DNA from: Nocardiopsis sp. FIRDI 009
GTDB lineage: Bacteria; Actinomycetota; Actinomycetes; Streptosporangiales; Streptosporangiaceae
Assembly: GCF_003386285.1 (NCBI RefSeq)
Contig: NZ_QPNC01000019.1
Span: 62,001-126,000, forward strand
DNA: 64,000 nt
Direction of reading: 5' to 3'
The notes beneath the pieces were generated by a model. That model was not told where the DNA came from. It was given only the letters and a program-made list of their open reading frames with translations, and did not search any database. Below are positions 54,128-61,881 of the stretch, piece after piece. Position 1 is the first letter of the stretch. Each line of letters opens with the position of its first letter. Both the position numbers and the translations under genes were made by a program.

Positions 54128-55873
54128 TCAGGTCGTTGACGGAGCGGTCTGTACTGATCCGGTGGTGGCGGCGGCGAAGCTGAGGACGGTCGCCCCGAGA
54201 CGGTGGAGGCTGTCGAGGTGGTTGCCGCCGTGACCCGTGTCTGGGGCGCGCCACACGGTGGCGTCGCCCCCGACCCGGCGCAGCGCGTCGACGACCGCCA
54301 GGGTGTCGTCGGCGACCACCCGGGAGTCCTCCGCCAACACGATGCCGAGGAAGCGGGGGAGAGCGGTGCCGGAGGCGAGGGTCAGGGCACGGTGCAGTGG
54401 TGAGATCCGGCGCAGGTGTGCGATCCCCTCGGGGGAGTCCGAGCCCCCGAACTCACCGGCCCACCGCTGTCCGAGCGGGTGGGCACCGAGGTTGAGCAGG
54501 TCGAGTGGGGCCGCGGTGCTGACGACCCCGGCGCACAGGTCCGGCGATCCGAGCGCGCAGCTGGTGGCCAGGACTCCGCCGTGGGAGGAGCCCGCCAGGA
54601 CGAGCAGGTCGGGCCGGGTGAGTCCTGCCTCGACCAGGCCGCGTGCGATGACGGCGAGGTCGTCGACACCGCGGCCTTTGGCGAGGCCGTACCCGGCCCG
54701 CCGCCAGGCCGGACCGTGCTCGCCTCCGCCCCGGACCTGGGCGATGGCGTACCGGCCACCCTGCTCGACCCAGGCCGGCACGGTCGGCTCGAACGCCGGC
54801 AGACTCGGCACGCCGAAACCGCCGTAGCAGGTGAGGATCAGCGGAGCGGGACCGCGGGCGTCGGCCGGTGAGGTGACCACGACGGGGACGCGTGCGCCGT
54901 CCTCGGCGGTGAAGACGTGCCGTTCGGTGCGTGCCGGAGTCTTCCGGCAGGCCGCTGTCGGCCGGTCGGACAGCAGCTCCTCGGCGGATACGACCCGTGG
55001 GGGCAGGAACGGGCCTTCGACGAGGGCGTGGAACAGGCCGGCGTCAGCGCTCACGCCGGTCGCGACGGCCGGGGCGCCCCGATACGTGACCTCCCGTTCG
55101 GCCACGACCGCCCCCTGGACGAGTCGCACGATGACACTGCGGCCGGCGCGTGCGCCGACGGCGACGATGTCCTGGCCGAGGGCGGCGAAGGAGGTGACTC
55201 GCAGGTCCGGGTCGTCCCAGCGCCACCTCTCGGCGCCGCTGCCCGGGTCGAGGCACCGCAGGCGGGTGCCCTCGTCGACGACGACGCCGTCGGCGCAGGG
55301 CAGGACCCGGACGATGGCGCCGAACGCGCCGATCTCGATTCCGGTGGCCCGGTCGATGAGGCGGCTGGGGCTTCCCGGGCGGCTCTCGGCGAACAGTCCG
55401 CGTCGGCCGCCGGGGAAGAGCCTGAGCCGGGTGTCCGGCGACACGGCCGAGGACGTCGGCCGACCGGTGCGCGCGTCGAGGCGGACGAGGCTGTGGGACT
55501 GGCCGGCGACCAGTTCGACACCGGACGAGTCACCGGCCCAGAGCATGGGGTCGTAGCGGCAGCGAACCTCCGGGTAGAGCCGCAGGGCTCCGGTGGCGGT
55601 GTCGACCAGCCCCAGCGCGGCGTCCTCGTCCGCCCGCTCGGCCAGTTGGACGCAGATGCTGCGCCCGTCCGGAGCGGGGGCCATGCGCAGGATGTGCCCC
55701 TCGGGCTCGATCACCGGGGAGCCGGTGTCCACCCGATAGATTCCGTGGCGTCGGCGTCCGGGCGGTCGGCTGAGCGCGAACCCGTTCTCCGGCAGACCCG
55801 GGCGGCCGTGCCATTCCCACTTCGCCAGCGCGGTGTCGATGGCGGGGACGATGGGAGGGAGGGAGTCGTGCAT
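54128..55873 (-). CDS. Prolyl-oligopeptidase-family (S9) serine peptidase
   Basis: 581 residues. The first 300 residues are beta-propeller-like repeats (LRMAPAPDGRSICVQLAERA, LRLFPGGRRGLFAES). The C-terminal alpha/beta hydrolase domain has the POP-type LTCYGGFGVPSLPAFEP and IAQVRGGGEHGPAWRRAG, nucleophile Ser in VLAGSSHGGVLATSCA, and final His in APDTGHGGNHLDSLHR. There is no signal peptide, so it is probably cytosolic. POPs cut after Pro in short peptides. The precursor at 57196 ends each repeat in ENPFD, so it may trim or degrade the RiPP after import or during maturation; this is inference. Translated 3 bp after the beta-propeller gene. Confidence 0.85.
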   Translation of the reverse strand: MHDSLPPIVPAIDTALAKWEWHGRPGLPENGFALSRPPGRRRHGIYRVDTGSPVIEPEGHILRMAPAPDGRSICVQLAERADEDAALGLVDTATGALRLYPEVRCRYDPMLWAGDSSGVELVAGQSHSLVRLDARTGRPTSSAVSPDTRLRLFPGGRRGLFAESRPGSPSRLIDRATGIEIGAFGAIVRVLPCADGVVVDEGTRLRCLDPGSGAERWRWDDPDLRVTSFAALGQDIVAVGARAGRSVIVRLVQGAVVAEREVTYRGAPAVATGVSADAGLFHALVEGPFLPPRVVSAEELLSDRPTAACRKTPARTERHVFTAEDGARVPVVVTSPADARGPAPLILTCYGGFGVPSLPAFEPTVPAWVEQGGRYAIAQVRGGGEHGPAWRRAGYGLAKGRGVDDLAVIARGLVEAGLTRPDLLVLAGSSHGGVLATSCALGSPDLCAGVVSTAAPLDLLNLGAHPLGQRWAGEFGGSDSPEGIAHLRRISPLHRALTLASGTALPRFLGIVLAEDSRVVADDTLAVVDALRRVGGDATVWRAPDTGHGGNHLDSLHRLGATVLSFAAATTGSVQTAPSTT

Positions 55874-55876
55874 CGC

Positions 55877-57079
55877 TCACCGGCCGATGGTGTCGACGTC
55901 GTCGCCGTGCCAGTGCAGGTGCCCGCCCTCGTCGAGGGGACTGGGCACGGCGACGGTGTCGAGTCCGCCGTCCTGGAACAGGTGCAGTTGGCCGTCGCCC
56001 CCTCGGGTCACCGCGACCGTCGTCCCGGTGGGATCGACGGCCACGGAGCGCCGCTGCGCGGTCGAGTCGCCGACGGGGTCCCAGGGCAGGTGCCCGGGGG
56101 AGGGCGGGCACGACATCGCGGGAAGCGGGATCCGGTGCGGGACGCCCATCAGCGGATCGGCCCGCTCGATGACGGTGAGCTCGTCCCCGTCGGGATGGAT
56201 CGTGGCGACGGCGGCCCGGGTGCCGCCGAGCGCGAAGCGGAAGGCCAGTCCCCGAGGCAGCTCCAGGCAGCGCGTCCGGCCGGTGGACAGCTCGATGTCG
56301 ACCAGGTGGTTCGTCCACCCGGTCCATTTCGCCGGGGACGCCGGACCGCCTCGGACCACGCCCACCGCCCGGCCGGCGGTCGGGTCCAGGCGCAGGTAGT
56401 AGGCGCGTCCGGGCACGGGCCAGGCGACGGTGCCGAGTAGGCGCGGGACGCCGTTCTCGACGACGAAACGCTCCAGTCCTTCGCTGGTCGCGGTCGCGGC
56501 GATGCCGGTGCGCTGGTCGACGACGTCGCCGTGTCCGTCGTCGGCGATCTCGCGGACGGTCTCACCGGTGATCCGGGGCACGTGGGGGGCGACGTCGAGG
56601 CACCGGGAGAGCGGAAGCGCCTCGAGCGCGCCGGGCTCCCGGTGGCGCAGCACGACCGCCGGTTCGCCGCCCGCCTGGTCCGGGACGATCATCGCCCCGG
56701 GCTCGCCGACCCGTGAGCGGAACCGTGCCGACCCGCCCCGCTCCAGGTCGACGAGGGTGACGACGTCGCTCCACGCCTCCGCGTTCGCGCCCAGTCCGGT
56801 CGTCACCACCACGTAGCGGCCCGAGGCGTCGCAGGCGAGGTGCTCACCGGGGATGGCCACGGGGAAGCGCCGTTCCCCGTGGGGCCCGGAGACCACGAGC
56901 GCACCGGAGCGGTCGTCGACGAAGGCCCGTGCGGAGCCGCCCTCGCCACGGCGGGGCAGCGTGAGGACCCCGGCGTGCTCGGCGAGGACGGCGTCGCCGA
57001 GCGGTTTCACGGCGCCGTCGGCGACGGCGTAGGTGCGGCCCGCGCGGTAGTCGGCCACGAGGAGCTCCTGGAAGTTCAT
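55877..57079 (-). CDS. Beta-propeller-like protein of unknown function
   Basis: 400 residues, rich in short beta segments ending in D/G turns (GRYVVVTTGLGANAEAWSD, SVAVDPTGTTVAVTRGGDG, GGTRAAVATIHPDGDELTVI), fitting a six- or seven-bladed propeller. No catalytic domain, signal peptide or membrane segment is visible. It resembles the propeller half of S9 peptidases, and the next gene is an S9 peptidase. It is the first gene of the leftward operon; the ATG lies 6 nt after a TAGGCT -10 box overlapping a Zur-like site, so it is probably leaderless. Confidence 0.65.
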   Translation of the reverse strand: MNFQELLVADYRAGRTYAVADGAVKPLGDAVLAEHAGVLTLPRRGEGGSARAFVDDRSGALVVSGPHGERRFPVAIPGEHLACDASGRYVVVTTGLGANAEAWSDVVTLVDLERGGSARFRSRVGEPGAMIVPDQAGGEPAVVLRHREPGALEALPLSRCLDVAPHVPRITGETVREIADDGHGDVVDQRTGIAATATSEGLERFVVENGVPRLLGTVAWPVPGRAYYLRLDPTAGRAVGVVRGGPASPAKWTGWTNHLVDIELSTGRTRCLELPRGLAFRFALGGTRAAVATIHPDGDELTVIERADPLMGVPHRIPLPAMSCPPSPGHLPWDPVGDSTAQRRSVAVDPTGTTVAVTRGGDGQLHLFQDGGLDTVAVPSPLDEGGHLHWHGDDVDTIGR

Positions 57080-57085
57080 GGGGCC

Positions 57086-57121
57086 AGCCTATTGGAAATG
57101 ACAACCGTTTTCAATTATGGT
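57086..57121. promoter_or_regulatory. Zur-like operator within two overlapping divergent promoters
   Basis: TGACAACCGTTTTCA (57099-57113) matches the actinobacterial Fur/Zur-type pattern TGAnAAnnnTTTTCA and is part of an imperfect inverted repeat (57092-57114). On the - strand TTGAAA, 17 nt and TAGGCT (57091-57086) form a promoter, with the ATG of the propeller gene 6 nt beyond. On the + strand TTGGAA (57092-57097), 18 nt and TATGGT (57116-57121) form the precursor promoter. A repressor on the box would block both. Identity as Zur rather than Fur or Nur is inference. Confidence 0.65.
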
Positions 57122-57195
57122 GAGTCTCGTTCGCTCCCGCGGACACCTGTCGGCACAGATGACCGATACGTCCTGCCTTGAGAAAGGAATCCCCT

Positions 57196-57378
57196 ATGGA
57201 CAACAAGATCGTCGCCGAGATCGAGGAGCCCGAGCAGCTCGCCCACCTCTCCGCCACGCACTCCAACGCGCTCGTCGAGAACCCCTTCGACGTCGTCGCC
57301 GAGATCGAGGAGTCCGAGCAGCTGGCGCACCTGTCGGCCACGCACTCCAACGCGCTGGTCGAGAACCCCTTCGACTGA
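57196..57378 (+). CDS. Duplicated RiPP precursor peptide (TOMM-type, Cys-free)
   Basis: 60 residues starting at the ATG at 57196 (GAAAGGA 8 nt upstream); an upstream TTG would add six residues. Residues 6-33 and 34-60 are near-identical units: an acidic helical part (VAEIEEPEQLAHL / VAEIEESEQLAHL) followed by SATHSNALVENPFD. The acidic part looks like a leader or recognition sequence, and SATHSNALVENPFD like a core, present twice. Each core has Ser, Thr and Ser around a His, so oxazol(in)e formation is possible; there is no Cys for thiazoles. YcaO, E1-like and SagB-like genes follow directly. The cleavage point is unknown. Confidence 0.75.
   Translation: MDNKIVAEIEEPEQLAHLSATHSNALVENPFDVVAEIEESEQLAHLSATHSNALVENPFD
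57211..57375 (+). repeat. 84-bp tandem repeat within the precursor gene
   Basis: Unit 1 57211-57294 and unit 2 57295-57375 (81 bp, lacking the last codon). The units differ at a few codon third positions and by one substitution (Pro to Ser), so protein sequence is kept more than DNA. This indicates selection on two working copies, not a recent copying artefact. Confidence 0.85.
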
Positions 57379-57463
57379 CCCTCGCCCCCTGCGACGTAGT
57401 CAGTGAGAACCACCCGGTCGGGCAGCCCCGTGCTGCCCGACCGGGCCGCCTGAGAGGTCGGCC

Positions 57464-58354
57464 ATGCCCCCAGAACCATCCGCCGTCCCCGTGCCGGGGA
57501 CCGGCGCGCACGTCATCGTCGACGGCGGGCGTACCGATGTCGTACGCACCTCCTCCGGACACTTCCTCCGTCTGGTGTCCCCGCCGCCCGGTCTCCTGGA
57601 CGCCCTGGGAGGTGCGTCGGGCGGTGCCGGGGAAGCCGCCGAGTACGCCGCGGCGCTTCGGGCGAGGATGTCCGCGCGCGAGGAGGAGGACGCACAGCGC
57701 CGCTGGCCGGGCCCGCGGCGCGAGGTCGCCCTGGTCGGCGGCGGTCCGCTCGTCGACGCGGTGGCCGACGCCCTGACCGACTGGGGCGCGTCCGTCACCC
57801 GCCACACCGACGGCGCGGCCCTGCTCGCCGCAGTGGACGGCACGGCCGGCGACGATCGCGAGAACGGTGGCGCGGCCGGTCCCCCCAGCGAGGGCGCCTG
57901 GCCGTGGGGGCTCGTGGTCGCGTACGCGGACTCACCCGGCGAGCGCGTCGGATGGGACCGGCTCGACGCGCTGCCGAGCCAGGGCGTCGCCTGGCTGCGC
58001 GCCTACCGCGAGGGCGAGAACAGTTTCGTCGATCCGATCTGCCTCAGCGGAGACGACCCCGGAGCCGAACAGGTGTACCGGCGACGCCTGGCGGCGAGCC
58101 TGGTTCCCCGCGAACTCGACGCCTGGCGGCGCGCGGCCGCGGCCGCCGCGCCCCCCTCGCCCGCCGCGCACACGCTGCTGACCAGCCGACTGCTCACCCT
58201 CGCCCTGGCATGGGCACAGGACTCGGACACGTTGGAGGGCTACCGCAGCACGCTGTGGAAGCTGGTCCCCGCTACCGGCACGGTCAGTGAGCACCCGATC
58301 CTGGCCTACGACCCGCCGTCCGCCATCGACCGAGGGGCGCGTCAGCGGGTATGA
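57464..58354 (+). CDS. E1/ThiF-like TOMM leader-peptide-binding protein
   Basis: 296 residues; the ATG follows GAGAGG. The N-terminal 65 residues (GAHVIVDGGRTDVVRTSSGH) fit the winged-helix RiPP recognition element. From about residue 85 a Rossmann-like fold begins (REVALVGGGPLVDAVADALT) as in ocin-ThiF-like proteins, followed by WLRAYREGENSFVDPICLSG and DTLEGYRSTLWKLVPATGTV, typical of TOMM cyclodehydratase partner proteins. It should hold the precursor leader and present the core to YcaO. There is no adenylating activity signature. Located 85 bp after the precursor. Confidence 0.78.
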   Translation: MPPEPSAVPVPGTGAHVIVDGGRTDVVRTSSGHFLRLVSPPPGLLDALGGASGGAGEAAEYAAALRARMSAREEEDAQRRWPGPRREVALVGGGPLVDAVADALTDWGASVTRHTDGAALLAAVDGTAGDDRENGGAAGPPSEGAWPWGLVVAYADSPGERVGWDRLDALPSQGVAWLRAYREGENSFVDPICLSGDDPGAEQVYRRRLAASLVPRELDAWRRAAAAAAPPSPAAHTLLTSRLLTLALAWAQDSDTLEGYRSTLWKLVPATGTVSEHPILAYDPPSAIDRGARQRV

Positions 58355-59349
58355 CCGAAGAACCCGGACGCGAACACCTCTGCCGGGTGGGCGACGGCAC
58401 CGTCCTGCGCGGGCGGATCTGGGAATGCGCGCACCCGGAAGGGCTCGTGCTGATCCGCACCCCCTACGACGCAGGCCAGCACGAGACGACGGCACGCTCA
58501 TGGAACGCCCGCGGCTACCACTGCCTCGTCCAGGACGTGCGCGGACGCTACCGGTCAGCGGGAGCCTGGTCCCCCTACGCGCACGAGGAGGACGACGGCG
58601 GACGGGTACTCGCCCACCTGCTCGACGAGTACGACGGGCTGCCGCTGGTCCTCTTCGGCGCCTCCTACGCCGCTCACACCGCGCTGGAAGCCGCCCGTGC
58701 CGTGACACGCGACGGCGCGCACCCCGTCTCGGCGATCATCGCCCTCGTCCCCGCCCTCGGACTGGCCGAGACCGCGTGGGACACCCAGGGCTCCCCGCGG
58801 ATCCCGCACCGGATCGGATGGTGGCACGAACACGGACGCCACCGGCGCTCCCAACCCCCGCTGCCCGCGGGCGAGCTCGACCGACGCGTCGCACAGGCAC
58901 GCGAGCGGGGCGTCGTCGAGGCCGCCGAGCACTGGGGCTGGTCGCCGTCGGCGTTGACCGGCTGGCGGCGGCTGTGGAGCGCGGAGCGGGTGGACCCGGC
59001 GTCGCGCTACGGCTACATCGACGTGCCGCTCCTGGTGATCAGCGGCGACGACGACTTCTTCCACGACGACGCCCGGCGGCTCGCGCGCGCGTGGAGCGCC
59101 CCGAGCCATTTCGCCAGCGGCCCCTGGGGGCACCGCCTGGCCGCCGGCGTCACCGACCGGGTCACGCGGTCCGCCATCAGGGCCGCGGGCGGACTGACTC
59201 ACATCATCGACCCGTGGCTGGCGGCCCAAGGACTGCCCGGCGCCCCGGCGGAGTGGACCGAGATCCTCACGGCCGCGTCCGTGTCCCACACCCGGTCGAC
59301 CCTCGATCCCGCGTCAGGGGCCTGGCGCCACGAAAGGACCTCACCGTGA
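58351..59349 (+). CDS. Alpha/beta hydrolase, CocE/NonD-like
   Basis: 332 residues. Motifs: LIRTPYDAGQHETTARSWNA and QDVRGRYRSAGAWSPYAHEE are typical of the CocE/X-Pro dipeptidyl-peptidase group. Nucleophile Ser in LVLFGASYAAHTALEAA, acid in LLVISGDDDFFHDDAR, His in ASGPWGHRLAAG. No signal peptide. In the operon it may cleave the modified precursor (leader removal or release of the two cores), which would otherwise need a protease; or it may hydrolyse an ester. ATGA and GTGA overlaps couple it to the E1-like and YcaO genes. Confidence 0.78.
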   Translation: MTEEPGREHLCRVGDGTVLRGRIWECAHPEGLVLIRTPYDAGQHETTARSWNARGYHCLVQDVRGRYRSAGAWSPYAHEEDDGGRVLAHLLDEYDGLPLVLFGASYAAHTALEAARAVTRDGAHPVSAIIALVPALGLAETAWDTQGSPRIPHRIGWWHEHGRHRRSQPPLPAGELDRRVAQARERGVVEAAEHWGWSPSALTGWRRLWSAERVDPASRYGYIDVPLLVISGDDDFFHDDARRLARAWSAPSHFASGPWGHRLAAGVTDRVTRSAIRAAGGLTHIIDPWLAAQGLPGAPAEWTEILTAASVSHTRSTLDPASGAWRHERTSP

Positions 59350-60776
59350 CCCTCCCCACAACCGGGCGGCACCACCCGGGGACCGCCGACGACGATGCGG
59401 CCGGGGCCGACCACCCCCTGCCCGTGGAGGCGCTCGTCGACCCCGAATGCGGCATCATCCGCTCCGTGCGGGCCGTGCCGCACCCCACCGGCGCCCCCGC
59501 CTCCTACCTGGGACTGACCGCGGCCGTCGCCGATGCCCGACAGCTCGGTGAGTGGCCGGCCGACCGCGTCTCGCTGGGCACGTCGTTCGACGACGTCGAG
59601 CAGGCCAGGATCGCCGCGATCGCCGAAGGGATCGAGCGCTACTGCGGGAACTGGCTTCCCGCGGACCTCGCCGACGACGACCTGCGCACCGGATCCCGTG
59701 CGGAACTGCTGGCCGCCGGCCGCAGCCCGATCGACCTCGGCGACCTGCCCCTGTTCGCTCCGTGGCAGTACACCCGCCCCGGGTTCCCCTACCAGCCCCT
59801 CACCGAGGACACCCCCACCCTCTGGGCGCGCTGCGACGACCTCGACGGCGCCGAGGTCTGGATGCCGGCCTCGCTGGTCTACCTCAACTGGAGGCAGTCG
59901 CGCTTCCGGCACCTGCCGCGTGTCCACCACCTGAACTACGCCGGGATCGCCACCGGGCAGGGGGTCGACGACGCGCGGGACCGGGGGGTCCTGGAGATCA
60001 TCGAACGCGACGCCCTCGAACTGTGGTGGCACCTGGACGGACCCACCTTCGGCATCGACCCCGTCAGCGTTCCCGGACTCGCCGACGACCTGCGCGGCAG
60101 CTCCCTGGAGGTGTCCCTGGTAGCCATGCCCTCGGAGTTCGCCCCCACCGTGGCCGCACTCGTGCACGACGGGGAACGCGGCCTGTACGCCGCGGGGTTC
60201 TCCGCCTCGCTCGACCCGGTCAGGGCCGCCCGCAAGGCCGTCCTCGAAGCCGTCCACACATGGGTCTACACCCAGGGCTGCACCACCTCCGACGGGTGGG
60301 TCTTCCGTGCCGTCGAGCAGGGCCTGATGGCCCGCGGCCTCTACCTCGACTTCCGCGCCGACGCCACCTATCTCGACGCCGCCGGAGCCCAGTGCGAGCA
60401 CGTCGTCGACCTGGGCGCGCACGTCCAGCTCTGGCTCGACCCCCGGGTCCACGGGGAGGCCCGCCGCTTCACGGCGCCCGCCCTGGGGATCCGGCCGATC
60501 ACCGACGTCCCGGCCGTGTCGATGGACGACGTCTACCAGCGGCTGGCCGCCCACGGGCACCGCGTCCTCACCCGCGACCTGACGACGAGCGATGTCCGTC
60601 GCACCCCGCTCCGGGTGGTGCGGAGCTTCGTCACGGGGCTCGTCCCCAACGCCCCCGCCGCCTTCGCGTACCTCGGTATGTCCCGTTTCGAGCACGCGGC
60701 CCTCGACCGGGGGTGGCGCACCTCCTGGGGCGGGGGCCCGACGGACGTCACCCTCATCCCGCCCCCGCACATGTGA
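59346..60776 (+). CDS. YcaO-type cyclodehydratase
   Basis: 476 residues. ATP/Mg-binding Glu motifs of YcaO: IAAIAEGIERYCGNWLP and GVLEIIERDALELWWH, plus GIATGQGVDDARDRGVLE, SLDPVRAARKAVLEAVHTW, and a C-terminal Pro-rich end (LIPPPHM) like the PxPxP tail of azoline-forming members. It phosphorylates the peptide amide to cyclise Ser/Thr/Cys into azolines; with a Cys-free substrate, methyl-oxazolines or oxazolines are expected. The GTG at 59346 overlaps the hydrolase stop as GTGA. Confidence 0.93.
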   Translation: MTLPTTGRHHPGTADDDAAGADHPLPVEALVDPECGIIRSVRAVPHPTGAPASYLGLTAAVADARQLGEWPADRVSLGTSFDDVEQARIAAIAEGIERYCGNWLPADLADDDLRTGSRAELLAAGRSPIDLGDLPLFAPWQYTRPGFPYQPLTEDTPTLWARCDDLDGAEVWMPASLVYLNWRQSRFRHLPRVHHLNYAGIATGQGVDDARDRGVLEIIERDALELWWHLDGPTFGIDPVSVPGLADDLRGSSLEVSLVAMPSEFAPTVAALVHDGERGLYAAGFSASLDPVRAARKAVLEAVHTWVYTQGCTTSDGWVFRAVEQGLMARGLYLDFRADATYLDAAGAQCEHVVDLGAHVQLWLDPRVHGEARRFTAPALGIRPITDVPAVSMDDVYQRLAAHGHRVLTRDLTTSDVRRTPLRVVRSFVTGLVPNAPAAFAYLGMSRFEHAALDRGWRTSWGGGPTDVTLIPPPHM

Positions 60777-60786
60777 GGCCGCACCC

Positions 60787-61881
60787 ATGTCCCGCCCCAT
60801 CCCACCGCCCCCCGCACCGCCCGACGCCGAGCGCGGTCCGGCGGACCCCTCGCGCCTGCCGCCCGCGCTGGCACGCGCCCTCTCGACCGAAACACCGGGC
60901 CCTCCCCTCCCGCCCGGGCCGCGCGCCAACCCCTGGCACCGGGCCGGAGCCAGCCCGGTGCCGGTGCCCGAACGCGAACGCGCCCTGCTCGACGGCCTGT
61001 GGCGCGGAGCGGGACACCACCGCCTGGCCGACGGGACTGTGACCCGAGTCCCCCGGCGCCCGGTGCCCTCCGCGGGAGCGACCTACCCCGTGCACACCCA
61101 CCTGGTCGTCGGCGCGGACGGCCCCCTGGAGCCGGGGCGGTACGCCTTCGACCTGGAGCACGGCACCCTCCGCCGCCGCGACGAGACCCGCGAACGGGAA
61201 GCGGGCTGGAACGTCCCCGGCACGGGCGCCGACGTGACGGGGACCCACCTGGTCCTGACCGTGCAACCCGGTCGGAGCTTCGGCCGGTACCGCCACCGAG
61301 CCTGGCCGCTGTGGATCGCGGACACCGCCTACGCCCTGACCGCGGTGGAGTTCCTGTGCGCTCCGGCCCCCGCCGCGGTACGGCTGGGCCCCGGTCCGCG
61401 GCTGCGCGAGCTGCTCGGCGTTCCGCGTGCGGCCGACCACGGACGGTGGCTCGCGCGCGGACTCGCGCCGGAGATCCCGCTGGCCGCCGTCGAGCTGCCC
61501 GACTCCTGGTCGGTCCTCCCCGGGCGCCGGGACGCCCTGGCCGCGAGGCGTTCCCCGGCGATCGGCGAGTTCGAAGCCGCGGTGCGCACACACGATCCGC
61601 GGGCCGTGGACGTCGCGAGGGCCTCCGGGCAGGGCTGGGTGCTCGGGGCCCACCGGTTGGAGACGTGGTCCATCGCCACCGACGCGCCCGCCGCCGAGAT
61701 CGTCGAGGCCCTGTGGCGGGCCCACCGGGCCGCGGCCGACCTGTGTTACGCGGGGGCCCTGTCCCGGCGATGGCGCTGCCGCCCGGTGTCGGGACTCGTC
61801 GCCACGCGCGACCGCTGGACCGTCCACGCCCTGGCGATGCTCCCCGGCGAACCCGACCTCGACAAGGAGTCAGCCGCATGA
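60787..61881 (+). CDS. SagB-type nitroreductase-fold azoline dehydrogenase
   Basis: 364 residues. SagB landmarks: RRPVPSAGATYPVHTHLVVG, the FMN-binding Arg/Ser region, and SFGRYRHRAWPLWIADTAYA. It would oxidise azolines to azoles with FMN. The N-terminal 60 residues are Pro-rich and unassigned. The ATG at 60787 follows GTGAGG. The final segment (AAADLCYAGALSRRWRCRP) departs from well-known SagB proteins, so the substrate may differ. Confidence 0.82.
   Translation: MSRPIPPPPAPPDAERGPADPSRLPPALARALSTETPGPPLPPGPRANPWHRAGASPVPVPERERALLDGLWRGAGHHRLADGTVTRVPRRPVPSAGATYPVHTHLVVGADGPLEPGRYAFDLEHGTLRRRDETREREAGWNVPGTGADVTGTHLVLTVQPGRSFGRYRHRAWPLWIADTAYALTAVEFLCAPAPAAVRLGPGPRLRELLGVPRAADHGRWLARGLAPEIPLAAVELPDSWSVLPGRRDALAARRSPAIGEFEAAVRTHDPRAVDVARASGQGWVLGAHRLETWSIATDAPAAEIVEALWRAHRAAADLCYAGALSRRWRCRPVSGLVATRDRWTVHALAMLPGEPDLDKESAA

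Noticed and set aside
57086..57121. Iron-type (DtxR/DmdR) box at the RiPP promoter
   Set aside because: The TTAGGTTAGGCTAACCTAA-like pattern is not present; only the -10 TAGGCT resembles it. The 15-mer is Fur-family in pattern.
57211..57375. Assembly duplication as the origin of the precursor repeat
   Set aside because: The two units differ at several silent positions and one residue, so they are diverged copies and not a duplicated read.
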